NCBI GenBank assembly: GCA_037576215.1 | Contig: JBANDB010000005.1 | Coordinates: 6,324,001 to 6,388,000, forward strand | DNA length: 64,000 nucleotides | Reading direction: 5' to 3' | Source: Armillaria gallica | Taxonomy: Eukaryota > Basidiomycota > Agaricomycetes > Agaricales > Physalacriaceae | In this document: positions 33,238 to 44,668 of the stretch, one piece after another | Numbering within the stretch: the first letter of the stretch is position 1 | Layout of the letters: each line of letters begins with the position of its first letter | Notes under the pieces: model-generated | The model's database searches: none | Seen by the model: only the letters and a program-made list of their open reading frames with translations | What the model was told of the DNA's origin: nothing | Program-made: the position numbers and the translations under genes

Positions 33238-35556
33238 ATGTTTGTCATCTCTCTGAGCGTTGCTCTGTTCGCAGTCTCTTCCGTGGCAACTGGGAGTCCA
33301 GCTCCCCGTGTCGTGTCCGTGCATGAGCGACGTGATGCTACCCCTAACAACTTCGTCAGGATGGGCGCGGCAGATCCCCAGGCCAATCTGAACTTCCGTA
33401 TTGGTCTCACCCCAAAGGATATTGCTGGCCTCGAAAAAGCCTTGTACGCTGTCAGCGAACCAGACAGCGATCTATGTGGGAAGCATCTTAGTTTCGAGGA
33501 GGTCTGATGGTTTCTCCCCCATCTATATACCTATTTGTTTATCGTTGCTTAGGTCAAAGCATTCAGCGCACCGACTTCAGAGGCAGCAACTGCTGTCACT
33601 AACTGGCTTTCCGAGAACGGGATCACTGACATCAACCTTGGCGGTGCTTTCGATGACTGGTTAACCTTCACTACTCCTGTGGAAAAGGCGAACATCCTCT
33701 TCAGCGCCCGGTACGAAGATTTCGTGTACATCGACACAGGGGAGCGCCTTATCCGTACCTTGACTGCTTCAATACCGTCAGATCTGATCGACTTCATCGA
33801 GGTTGTGCATCCTACAACATCTTTTGCGAGACTCACATTTGGCTCGAAACCCATGGTGTCCATTCCTCTAACGTCTAACCTGACCAGGCGGGCAAATCCC
33901 GCACCTGCGTCGTGTAATACTGTCGTTACACCCGCCTGTCTGCAAGCTCTCTACGAAATTCCCACGACTCGTGCCACTCAATCGACTAATCGACTGGGTG
34001 TTACTGGTTTCTTCGGTCAGTTCGCTCAGGTAGAAATTCTTCGTTTTTCGTCCGACCTAAGCTGATGAATATTCATTGCAGATGGCTGATCTTCGAACAT
34101 TCCTGATCGCATTGAGGCCTGACATCCCACCAACGACAACGTTTACTTTTCAAAGTGTTGACGGTGGTTTGGATATCCAGGGCGCGAGTTACGCCGGGGT
34201 TGAGGCCGTAAGAACTGACTGCTGATGGTTCCTTGATGCCTAGCTGACACTGGCCTAGAATCTCGACATTGAATACACCGTTGGTGTCGCCACCGGCGTT
34301 CCGGCCTTTTTCATCTCTGTCGGCGAATCTCAGCCAACTGACAGTGTTGATAGTTTCCTTGATCTCATCAGCTTCCTGCTTGTTGAGCCTAGCCCACCTC
34401 AAGTATGTTGTTATCTTTTCCGAATCGGATGTCTCAATAGCACGCATATAGGTCTTGACGACCAGCTACAGCTTCGACGAGACGGACATCCCGGCTGGTA
34501 TTGCAACGTGAGCTGTTTTCAGGGCTGTTTACACGGGAAAGATTGACGATGTGCAGACGCTTGTGCAATGCTTTCATGGCCCTCGGTGCTCGAGGCATGT
34601 CGATTCTCTTTGCATCAGGTAAGATCTGGATTATCTGCCCTGGGCCCTGAGTAAGTGAGCATGAATCCAGGCGACGGCGGGGTCGGGGGCAGTCAGCAGG
34701 GTTTGCTTAGTGTCGCATTCCGTGCCTGTCAAGGTCTGAGTATTCACAGGCGAAACTTGCACGACCTTTATTCCCACGTTCCCTTCAGGTTGCCCGTGTG
34801 AGTATCGATTTGTTCAGGATGAACCACTTCTGCTGAGATTTAACACTTTTATGTAGTTATCACTTCTGTAGGTGCAACACAGGGCGTAACCGAGACTGCG
34901 GCAAGCTTCAGCAGTGGAGGTTTCTCGAACATTTTTGCTCGTCCATCCTATCAAGCTCCAGCTGTTAGCACCTACCTTACCGAACTGGGTAACACCAATG
35001 CCAGAAGGTTCAATACCTCTGGCCGAGGATTCCCTGATGTCGCAGCGCAAGGCAATAATATTGAGATCGTGTCTGGCGGACGAACGGGCCTGGTTGGTGG
35101 AACCTCATGCCCTATATTTGCGAGTGTCATTTCCCTTATCAATGATCGCCTGATTGCAGCGGGGAAGCCGGCACTCGGCTTTTTGAACCCCTTGTGAGTG
35201 GGAGTCGACGTCGCGAGATCAGGAACTGAAATGAATTAGTTTGTACGCGAACCCAAATGCGTTCTTTGACATCACTACCGGTGATAACCCCGGATGTGAG
35301 TATCCTTTTTCCCGTGTTTGATATGGGACGCTGATAAATACAATTCAGGTGGTACTAATGGTTTCCCCGCACTAGCTGGTTGTAAGTGGATAGACCTTTG
35401 TTGCACGAAAGCAGACTAACTTCAAATTTCAACCTTTTCAAGGGGATCCTGTATGTCGCGTCCATTACATTCCCTATTCATTAACTCAGACTGCTCTAGG
35501 TTACCGGTCTTGGCACACCCAACTTTGCGGCATTATTGGCAGCAGCAGGCTTGTGA
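33238..35556 (+). CDS. Secreted tripeptidyl-peptidase (sedolisin, peptidase family S53)
   Basis: Thirteen exons: 33238-33501, 33553-34029, 34082-34207, 34259-34402, 34452-34507, 34557-34618, 34671-34700, 34750-34797, 34857-35193, 35240-35295, 35349-35381, 35443-35450, 35500-35556. They sum to 1698 nt (565 aa), in phase, including an 8-nt micro-exon. A signal peptide (~1-20) is followed by the pro-kumamolisin domain. The catalytic Glu and Asp are in VEANLD (Glu288, Asp292), the oxyanion Asp in FASGDGGVGG (~378), and the nucleophile in GGTSCP (Ser486). The C-terminal DITTGDNPGC and WDPVTGLGTPNF blocks are the family's calcium-binding end. Sedolisins release tripeptides from N-termini at acid pH outside the cell. 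All key residues are present, so it should be active. Confidence 0.93.
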
Positions 35557-36496
35557 TCCCGTCCACGTCGGTTCCACAGACGGTCGATATGCTTACCTTG
35601 TGCTGTGCGTCGACGAACAAGGTTATTTTGAAGACACTTTAATAACCCGAAGTGAACAAAAATCCATGATAAGCGCAAGCAACCAACACGCCTGAATAAA
35701 TAATGCGAAGAATTTCGTCTTCGGATGTGAGCTCGCCACAGATAATTACGTTGAGTGGGAATTAGGATTTGATACCGGATTTAAGTATCTCCGCGGATTG
35801 TTCCTGGGCACGATTTGAGACTGGATCTAGATAGCGTATCATCAAAAATAAACGGCAGTTTATTATAAGAATGTCGGATACAAAAATAATTCATGGACGC
35901 AAAAGGGAAGCCAGCGATCCTCTAGAAAATCGAGATCAATATTCTGTCAAGGGAGAAAAGACGACGTCGTTTTTGGATCTCACTGTTAATACAAAGCGAT
36001 AATGACAGGCAGAAGCACATACTTGGCACGCGCCGGTCAAAAGTAGTGTTTGTATGAACATCCCACAGAAGAGGCTGTATACAAACCAAATTGAAGTAAG
36101 AAGTCTGAGGCTGCCTGTAAGGACAGCCTCAGGCCTCAGGGCCGTGAACGCGCTGATATCCGAGGCGATGGATATAGCAACGTCAATCCCTAAAGGTAGT
36201 GATGACCCCACGTATTACTACAACAAATACGCTCGGCATAAATGTGGGTTCCATGTCCTGCTATTTCGTTTTATTGTGAAAATCTGAGCAAGTAAGCAGA
36301 GGAAGTATAAATAATGGACAATCCGAAGCAGTACGCCTAACCGCTCTGTGGCGACTTGGGGATTAACTGATTCATAGGCCAGGAAACGATACGTCTACGT
36401 TGATAGCGAATTATAATTGATATATCTATCTCGTGATATAATAGCGTTGTTGCTGTGATGGTAATAAGCCTATGAGATGTGAATCAAGCATCCATT
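35557..36496. other. Intergenic; hairpin at 36105-36132
   Basis: No gene seen. CTGAGGCTG (36105-36113) and CAGCCTCAG (36124-36132) form a perfect 9-bp stem with a 10-base loop. Confidence 0.5.
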
Positions 36497-38207
36497 CTAG
36501 TGTCTCGCCTCCTTCTCCCCCTTCTCCCCCAACTCCGTCGTATCCGGAATACTCTTTCGCCGCATAAACCACTGGAAGGCCGGAAGCGTTATCATCGAAA
36601 TCGCCGTCCATGCTATAAGGATACCGAAATGTAGGCCCACTAATCCCGAAGAAGTCAGTAATAGAGCGGAGAGACATATCTGAGATGCTGAAACTTACGT
36701 TCGTTCTTCGTGCCGAATAATAGAGTTCGTACAGCCCCAGAAACATTGTAGAAAGGCATGGCATATCCATATCGATAGACATTTGGCAGCACGGCAAGAG
36801 GCATGAAGCATACCGATACATTCGCTTGGAAGGATTCGCGTCAGAACAACAGTGGACAAGACGGGATTACTCACATATAATCCACAGAATCATGAAGAAG
36901 GGCATGAACCGGATAGTGAGGAGAGTTATCATCGCTTCGAGCGCAAGGCCCACTGAGAGCATACCCACGAAGTTAACCATCCAGAATATGACAAAGCCTG
37001 CGCTGCCAAATCTAAACGTCGCTTGTCAGTAAAGCAACGAGAGAATGACGGGGAATGATACGTGCTTGCGCGAGAAGTCGACTTGGAAAGCTCGGCTAAG
37101 GAGAGAGTAGAATAGGGAGATCATAAAATATGCGATGAACACCGAAATGAGCCGGACCCGAATGAGAGAGCCTGTGGTTAATTTGTCTTGGAGGCCGGAT
37201 ACCTCTCGGGCAGAGACTCCGATCATCTATGGCGATGAATATTTTAGCTACTGCTTTGCGGATAGGTAAAATGAATGTTACGCACGACGATGAAGAATGA
37301 TAGAATCAGTAGGTAGATCAGTCCAACGAATGTGATAGCGCTAGCACTAGAGAAAAAAAAATCAGCGAAATGAAGCAGGAATTGATAGAAGCGTACACGG
37401 GGATATCGAATGGAACGAGGTTGTCTGTAGTATAGCTTATAGGCTCTGTTAGAATTTGTGGTGCCGAACGGGCGATAGAGGATAGTGATGAAGACGACGC
37501 CAGTTGGGCTACGAATTGTTGCGCAAATTGCTGAGATATAACTGCGAGGAGAGCTTGAACAGAGGGCCGTATCAGCGAACGACTAGCAGAATGACGTCAA
37601 GTTGAGACAGAAAAAATACATCAGAAACTTACTACGCGTTCTCGCTCCTCGCTTCTGTGCCGTAGAACGTTATTGCTTCTGACCCATCGTACGAGGAATT
37701 CACCGATGATACAGCTGCGTTTAACGCGCTGGTTGCGTTGGAATGAACTAGGCGGTGTTAATCAATGGCCGATGAAAGGATAAAAGAACGAGGTTGCATA
37801 CCAACAATAGCTACCCAAGTCTTCTGCTCTACCACCGCATTGGCGACTTCTTGCCAACCGCCAGGAAACTCGCTCGCTGAAATCTGCGTGAACGTCACCT
37901 TACTCGACGACGAACCTGCCATGAGGCCCTGCACCACCGTATTCCCCACTGTTGACCCATCGAAATCAACGACCCAACCATGCAGATTATGTGCCGGAAT
38001 CTTCCACAGCGCGCCCCAGTATATGGAGAATATGCAGAACATTACAATCACCATCGCAAAGCACCCGCCGAAGAGTATTTTGAGGTAAATGGACCGCGAG
38101 GCCTGTATCGAGGGCGTCTTGTCGAGAAATCGGGAAGAGTAAGGACGGTCCATGGCGGGAGTGTCGCGCTCGGCGGTAGCGGTATCGACTGACATACGGT
38201 CGGACAT
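36497..38207 (-). CDS. SNG1/DUF3533 family membrane protein
   Basis: Eight exons: 38207-37802, 37747-37636, 37582-37397, 37346-37286, 37226-37066, 37011-36875, 36824-36699, 36639-36497. They give 1332 nt (443 aa). Landmarks of the nitrosoguanidine-resistance (SNG1) family follow in order: an N-terminal TM helix, WGALWKIPAHNLHGWVVDFD, a lumenal domain with VNSSYDGSEAITFYGTEAR, then five C-terminal helices including FGSAGFVIFWMVNFVGMLS, YRYGYAMPFYN and GTKNELGLHFGILIAW. The role is membrane-associated drug/toxin resistance in yeast, mechanism unsettled. The frame between exons 5 and 6 is kept only if that intron is GC-AG (donor AA|GCACGT at 37065); the GT donor two bases later shifts the frame. 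The short basic tail is typical. Confidence 0.9.
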
Positions 38208-39103
38208 GGTATAGTATATAGATGTAAGGAACAGAGAGAGAGGAAATGACGCTCCTGGTCACAGGGGTATATATAGTCATGTCTTCGGTAAAGTTTATCC
38301 GAATGGTGTAAAGTGGAAAGTGCTACGATTGGTAAGGATCGCAGTGACGATGGTTAAGTTGCCGGATACTGAGACAATTCCGCATCGAGAAGGCAGAGAA
38401 AGATGAGAATAGATGATGGGTACCGCCTTGAAGGAGCAGCCCTCGTGCACTAGGGAAGGTTGACGAACGAGGACGGCTTGTATTTCGCCGATTACCCGGA
38501 AGAGTGTAGAGGATATGTCACGGATAAACGGGAGATCGTCAAATTGCGCTAGCCTATTTCTTGTCATTGTTAAGCATCCTAATTACTGTGTGCTGTTTCG
38601 AATCGTCGACGAGCATCAAGAATTTTACCGAACCCCAAGTTCTGCAGTAGTTTTGGTCGTATTACTCAGCGTAAGGGTAACAACAATTATTACCGTGATC
38701 ACGATTTGCGGTGGCACAGTCGAAGAGGCGGCCCCTGTCGTTTGCTTCCGCCGGGAAGATGGGGCAAGTAAAAATTTCCATCGCATTTCCGGCTACCACG
38801 CGCCACAGTTTTACTTTGAATGCTCCTTGATTTTCTCAACTCTGTGGATACGGCGGGAGACATACCTGGAAAGCAAGATCTTCATCCTCTTCAGAAAGAC
38901 CAGGATCTGAAAAGCGACAGCGTCATCCACTGACGCTTCTCAGCACCAAGCTCAAGTTCTCAACGAACATCGAAGAAGGGGTAAGAATGCGCAATGACTG
39001 TATGATGCTGTCGGCACGATTATTCACGGGTTTTACACATGCGCCGGAATCCGTATAAGTATCGTACATCACTAATCGGCGAGTGATCGTTGAAAAAGAG
39101 CCG
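38208..39103. other. Intergenic; no gene seen
   Basis: TA-rich motifs (TATAGTATATAG, TATATATAG) at 38208-38276 lie just upstream of the SNG1-like gene and may serve as its promoter. The rest holds only short frames. Confidence 0.4.
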
Positions 39104-39106
39104 TAT

Positions 39107-39359
39107 CACTGCAGAGGTTAGTGCATTTTCAATCGCCTAAAATGGGACCTTAAATGGTTTCGATTTCAGCTTCAGTTTTTACGCCATTGTTTTGCACGCT
39201 GTAAAACGAAAAGGTACCTTAAGTCCATTGTTCCATAGGGGGAAAAGTTTTTCATACCGTTTTATTGATGGCATTTTCAGGGCCGAGAAAGGCATCGCTA
39301 AATCAAAACCTTTTAAGGTTTCGTTTTTTACCAGCTAAAATGCACGGGCCTCCGCTGTG
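39107..39359. mobile_element. MITE with ~65-70-bp imperfect terminal inverted repeats
   Basis: The left arm starts CACTGCAGAGGTTAGTGCAT, and the reverse complement of the right end starts CACAGCGGAGGCCCGTGCAT. The two arms stay alignable for ~65-70 bases (through AAACCATTTAAGG / AAACCTTAAAAGG). The sequence TAT flanks both ends (39104-39106 and 39360-39362), a possible 3-bp target duplication. No coding frame. The superfamily is uncertain: 3-bp duplications suggest Harbinger-like, but TAT is not its usual target. Confidence 0.7.
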
Positions 39360-39658
39360 TATGTGGCTATGCCCATTGCCGCGGCCCTTCATTTACCGCC
39401 ATCACGTCTAAACTAAGATAGATATAGAGAGGGCTTTTGTTTTCGGACTTAAGCTCGCCATAGATGACTGTTAACAATCAGATTAAATTCCCATCTCCCC
39501 GACTATGCATGCATACCGCTACTACTATAAGTCCAATGTCCATGAAAAACGAATGCGTGTAGAAACTAGACAGATATAAAAAAGAACCACGAAAAAAACC
39601 TAAAAAAACAAAACCTATGATCTACTCTCCCCTCCGTTCACTCTTCAAGTCGACCAGA

Positions 39659-40552
39659 TCAAACAGCTGTGAAATCAAAAAGCTGATCTCCCGAGCCGTC
39701 GCAAGCAGCCAACGTCATAGGACCAGGAACTTTGGCCGTGACGCATTGCTTGTTGGTATCGCCGGTAGAGATCCTACATCCCGTAGCGACCTTGCCCTTT
39801 GTCTGGGAGATGTCCGCCGAAGAACACGACGAACAGTCGACGAACCATTTCTGGCACCTGCATATGAGGTAAGTCATGGAATGCGAAAACACGAGACAAG
39901 CACGTACTGATTGCTACCTGATGGGTCGTTATTGCCAATCACGGGTGCTTCGCCTTTAACTTCGAGGGCAAAGTTGACGTCCTCCACAGTCCTGTGAAAT
40001 TCTCGTCAGCAGCATTAGGAACAATGGTAAGAGACGCTTACTTGACAGTGTAGCTGACTATGGGGAACCCGGTCTGCTGGAAGAAGAACTTCGAGGGTGA
40101 AGAACTAGCAGTGAGGGGATTGCCGACGACGGGCTTGGCTGACCAGGAGAGTGCGCCACTTGCGGTAGACAGGGTGAGAGCAGCGCCCGAAAAGTTGGGA
40201 TGACAGCTAGAGCCGGGCGGCGAGGGACAGTCTTTGGTACACGGGGGAACTGGGGGGTACTGCAGTTTTTAGTGCAAGGCGAATCCACGACTGGGGAGGG
40301 ACAGTTTTTGGTACACGGGGGAACCACTGGGGGGGTAGTACAGTCTTTGGTACACGGCGGAACCGGTGGGACTGAAACTGTGGGGGGACAGCTTGTGGTA
40401 GCCGGGGGAACCGGGACTGCGGGGGTATAGCTTGGGGGAACCGGGACTGAGGGGGTACCTGTCGGTGGGTACTCATACCGGGAAGCCAAGGGTGACGCGG
40501 TGGCGGCAGTGAAACAGAGAGCGAAGAGGAAGAAGGTCATCGAAGAAGACAT
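39659..40552 (-). pseudogene. Secreted Pro/Cys-repeat protein with a C-terminal lectin-like domain; one frameshift
   Basis: Exons 40552-40042, 39991-39908 and 39857-39659 splice cleanly. A signal peptide (SSSMTFFLFALCFTAATA) leads into a Pro/Val/Thr-rich stalk with four imperfect repeats of VPPCTKDC/VVPPCTKNC type. After these comes a domain (PGSSCHPNFSGAALTLS ... WFVDCSSCSS ... QCVTAKVPGPMTLAACDGSG, LFDF) resembling small secreted beta-trefoil (ricin-B-like) proteins of basidiomycetes. The stalk and the domain are in different frames. One base is missing at a G6 run (40252-40257 on the plus strand) inside the fourth repeat. Adding one base makes the total 795 nt, a whole number of codons. 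This could be a true inactivating frameshift, repeat-length variation, or a homopolymer sequencing error. Confidence 0.65.
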
Positions 40553-40670
40553 TGGAAACAAAGTTGAAAAAGTAGAGGTGAAACTGATCAGTTTTCAAGA
40601 AGGCAAAGAAGATCAAAAAAAGCAAGTAGAAGTTAAAGGTGATGGGTAACCAAAGCGAGGAGATGGTTTC

Positions 40671-40677
40671 TTTTATA
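40671..40677 (-). promoter_or_regulatory. TATA box of the secreted repeat-protein gene
   Basis: CTATAAAAG on the minus strand, ~120 bases upstream of the ATG at 40552. Confidence 0.4.
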
Positions 40678-40679
40678 GC

Positions 40680-41930
40680 CCAGCCAAGATCGTGGGCACT
40701 CTGGGTGGTGAACGGTGAATGGGAGGCTGTTCTAGATTGTGGAGGGCTATGAGCGAGGGAATGACAAAGTTTAGGATCGACTGTATTCACACTAGTCAAA
40801 TGCGGGCGGGAGGAAATGTTGCCGCCGTTGTTTCAGATCGGGTGTAAGTAAGATCGTTCGCTGGGCATACGCTCGGCGTATCCATCACTTCGATCCAGTT
40901 ACTGAGCATTCGCAGCGCCAAGCTCATTACTGCTTCATCATTGCGACTAGCAGGCGGCCGCACCAATAGTGGGATACAAAGATCTCCGGAAGCATAGCGC
41001 AGGAAGATGAGGACGGGCTAGACTGAGAAGCCCTTCAGTAGGAAAGAGCTCACTTGGGCGACGTCGACAGCAGAGTTATCGTAGCCAGGCTTCTGCGGCA
41101 GACAAAAGTTCCAGCCTGTATTCTTGTAGGGTTCATATATTTTACCCCCGTTATTAGCCTACATGAGATAAACGTGAAAGGCTGAACTGACCGGTAATAT
41201 AGGTCGTAGTAGTACCTTCGAGGCACATGGGACCAGTCAGTTCAACGTAGAGACTAGCCGTCAATACGGATATCTTAGTACGATGTTACAATTCCTGGGG
41301 GTGTATCTCAGTCGAGACTTGTCTGATTGAGAGAAGAGAACGGCCAGAGAGTATTAGACTACATATATCATTCCTGGCATGTCCTGTGAGATTTTCTCGC
41401 CGACAGACCATGCAGTAGCACTGAAAACTAGTAAAACGTGGTCATGGTCACTGAAGCTATTTCAAGGGGAAAGGCAGAGCGCATCGAATAAGCTGAAATG
41501 CGAGGCCAGAAGGTGTGTGTGCGGTGCGGTGTAGTTGTGCTGTGTGCTGGCGCAAAGTCTTGGCAAGGTCTCAATCTGGAACCCGGACCGGGAGGAAATA
41601 CCTTTAATAGGTAATACTGAGGTCACCTGATACGCGAGCACAGCAATCAAACTTTGATTCAAACCCGGTTCAAACCGGACGGCAGAGACTGATTTCCTCA
41701 GGACTATGCGCTCCCTCCATTCTGCTTTTTCCATTCTTTCCTTCGTACCATCACCATCATACCTTTGAGTCACGCCGGCGTCGCTCACCTCAAACGTTCT
41801 GCTCTTTCCAACCCGCTTGGACCAGGCCATGGTTGAAATTCAAGAAAGCTTCTCGACAGAAGGAAGTACTTCGCCTTTCCCCCTTCTCGACGAATACAAC
41901 GCCCGTTGAAAGAATCGAAGACGGAAGCTG
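40680..41930. other. Intergenic; one weak frame only
   Basis: A 122-codon minus frame (41830-41462, starting MAWSKRVGKSRTFEVSDAGV) has a good ATG but no domain, and its C-terminal part looks non-coding. I do not promote it to a gene. Confidence 0.35.
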
Positions 41931-41937
41931 GTGAGCA

Positions 41938-43092
41938 TTGTACGTGCTGCACTGTGCGGTCCAGAACTCATCATTTCCTCAGAGAGACTATTTGTTCGCT
42001 GGAAATGTTGGCTTGCTCTTGCAGGGCGTTCTTGATTCTTGCCCGTTTGCGGATGAGCGACCCATCGGTTTTTTAGTTTCGTTAAAGGAGAGTGAGTTAT
42101 TCGGGCTGAAAAGCAGAGAGGATGTCAACGCCTTGGTTGAGAAAGAGGATCGACTTTCTTCCAGAAGTAATAGTGAGTAATGATCAGTTCTCATATTTTG
42201 GTGCATCTCTCACCTGCTTTGATGCAGTCAAGGATGCAATAGATTCTGGCAGGACTCTACGGCCGCCGACTCAGCAGACTCGATATTGTTAACGGAATCG
42301 CAATAAAGATACCTGAAGAGTGAGTGATGTCGTAGTCTTCGTTGTTATCGTGACCCTAAGAGAGTAATCGTGCAGGCCATGAACCAGCTAGACACGCGGT
42401 GTTCAATTCATCCTTGAGAGTCGTTTCTAGTGGTGCAGTTAAAGGCGGGATCAGGGTGCATAATTTTCATGAAGTATGTACAATTTTCTTCCTCGCACAA
42501 TGCATTTACTCATAACCGCCCAGGTATCTTCTTCCTCACGACAATTTCTCAGACAGTCAGTCTTACTCTTCATTGTCGTCAGGTGACGAGACCGATGTGC
42601 GACTCAGGTCATTTCGTCACGCCGGAAGAGAGCGCCTCACAAGACTCGTCGGGAACTTTCTCTCCCCTGGACCTCAGAAGAAACGGAACCCCAACAGTTT
42701 CAATATTCTGTCATTACTTGACAGGTGCGTTGTGTTCTGTAGTTGTATGTGCATTTTTAATGATAGGTCAGGTGGAGCTACCGAATATTTCGCCAACGGT
42801 TGCAAGATCCTAACAAACCATTCTGCTTTACCCGGTCGCGGTAGGGGGGTTGCAGGAAATTTGCCCGTGGTCGTCGGTCGAGGGAGGGGAGGGAACTGCA
42901 GAGGTGTCTGTGTGCTGGATCCAAAGAACAGTAGCGGCTGTTCGTTTAGACGGATATTTCGGATTTCTGTCACTTTTTCGTGTTGTTCCATACAGAAGTG
43001 TCGGCGTGTTGGGATTCAAAGGAAAGTAAAAGCTGTTCGTTTAGACAATTATTTCGGGTTTCCGTCATTTTTCGTGTTGTTCCCTGGGTGAG
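41938..43092 (+). CDS. Possible multi-exon hypothetical gene, low confidence
   Basis: Several plus-strand blocks look protein-like: GLLLQGVLDSCPFADERPIG ... VNALVEKEDRLSSRSN (41995-42175), which splices through GTGAG...ATGCAG to IKDAIDSG, and later RHAGRERLTRLVGNFLSPGP (42605-42670) before a GTGCG donor. They could be exons of one gene, but neither the start nor the joins are secure and no domain is recognised. Confidence 0.25.
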
Positions 43093-43093
43093 C
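42937..43093. repeat. Tandem duplication with ~95-bp period
   Basis: GCTGTTCGTTTAGAC followed by an ATATTTCGG-like stretch and TTTTTCGTGTTGTTCC occurs at 42937-42999 and again at 43032-43093, with a few substitutions. Confidence 0.6.
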
Positions 43094-43179
43094 CAATGTT
43101 ACATTTCGTTTTCTTTTTAACCTACTAACCTTTCTATACAGTACTACCAGAGGAAGAGAAAATCGTGGATATACCGCTT

Positions 43180-44270
43180 CTACACTTCGTGATGGCCGGC
43201 CTTGCATCCTTCCATCATTCCCTTGAATTCTAAAGGCGCATTCCTCGAGACAAGGACACCTAAACCCTGCAAGATCTCATGTGCTACACCGTGGACCCTC
43301 GCGAACACACCGTCCTCGTATTCCTTCACGGCTTTCGCTAAATTTTCCTGCATCGTTCCAGCTTAGCCGCCTCTCAGAACAGCAACTACCTTTTCTACCG
43401 GCGGTAGTGCACCCACCGTGGCATTGTTTACCCCTTCAAACGGTGTCATGACATGAGGCGTCACTCATGGCCGTGAAGTACCATCGGTCATCCAAAGTCG
43501 TCAGTGTTCAGCCTACCCCAGACGGGCGTTTCTTTTGGCGGATGGATCAGAAGACGCGCTCAGTCTCGGCTTCGTGGTAGGAGCTGGCGGAGCATGGCCC
43601 CACGTTTGCCCCCCTTGAAACAGCCGATCTCCCCTTTTATTCGGGCGTTAGTGGTATAGAGGTCTGTTTCCGCAGCGTCAACAAGGCTCATCCAGAGATT
43701 TCCGAGCTGGTGGGACTTTTGCCTTAGCGACGAGGAGGCGCACCGTGTGCAGCACTGGCAGTACCTATAATCACACCATGCTTCATACTCCAGAAAACTG
43801 GATAGATGATTGCGGTATCGATTTCTCAAGCCCGCAACCAACCAAAACTGCGATGGTTGGGCAGTACTTCGATGATCGGAGCGAGGCCAACAAGGATCTC
43901 ATACGTCTAGCCAACGAGGACCATGGAAGCTGATGATTTTGCCTGTGGATTACCCATCGATGGATTTGGCAGGGACAGAATCAAGGAAGAGTTGACGCAG
44001 CTGAGTTCTATGGATATCAGGGTGCGACTCTCCGTCCATATGTATGAAATCGGGCTTGTCTAGGCGCATGAGCCTTTGGAACTCTGACGAGCGACCGGCG
44101 AGCTTCAGGGCCGCTTTCCTCATGGATGTCAAGAGTGTCACCTTGGCCGCTGACAGAGGAAGAGGGTTCGAATCCGAATGTGGCGGATGGTATGTCGCCA
44201 AGGTGCTGAAGAAGGCGGGCAAGAGAAGACCGCTTGGACCAGTTCCAATGATTGCTTTGTCAACAAGCGT
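43180..44270 (-). pseudogene. FAD-dependent monooxygenase (TetX/salicylate-hydroxylase-like), decayed
   Basis: The minus strand carries the landmarks of a class A flavin monooxygenase in order, but in different frames: the FAD-binding Rossmann motif AIIGTGPSGLLL (~44255); a shifted frame with GDTLDIHEESG (~44150); LAGRSSEFQRLMRLDKPDF; HPDIHRTQLRQLFLDSVP (~43990); the second flavin motif HVMTPFEGVN with a TGA a few codons before it (~43450); and the C-terminal AVKEYEDGVFARVHGVAHEI (~43310-43260) ending at 43180. Such enzymes hydroxylate aromatic or polyketide substrates using NAD(P)H and O2. The frame changes and stops cannot all be introns, so I call it a pseudogene. Confidence 0.7.
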
Positions 44271-44668
44271 GCGGCATTCCTTCTCTCTCTTTTTTTACGG
44301 CATTTCAAGTCCACGTGGGCGTACAATCTCAACCTTCGTTCGACATGAAGATACTTGATCTATGGATGGGTGATGTAAATTCTATAAGCTCAGCCGACAG
44401 TATACCGAATACGAATGCCATCGCTTTATGCAATAACAGGTAGACTTTTCCTTTTACTACAGTATTGTTGCCGGTCGGTAATGATGCTTCGGTCTGTAGT
44501 GCTCTGCTCAGGATGTCCTATCGGCGTGTTGTCATACATCACATCCGCTGCAATTCCTCACCTGTTGAACTTTACTTAGCCTGGAGGCACCAGAGTAGTG
44601 CTCTCCGGGGATCGTGAGGACGCGATTTCGTATTTTTTCGAGGTCCATTCTTGGCTACTACATGAACG
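44271..44668. other. Intergenic; nothing recognised
   Basis: Short frames only. Confidence 0.4.

Noticed and set aside
44163..44180. GGGTTCGAATCC resembling a tRNA T-loop
   Set aside because: It is part of the FAD monooxygenase pseudogene; no cloverleaf can be built around it.
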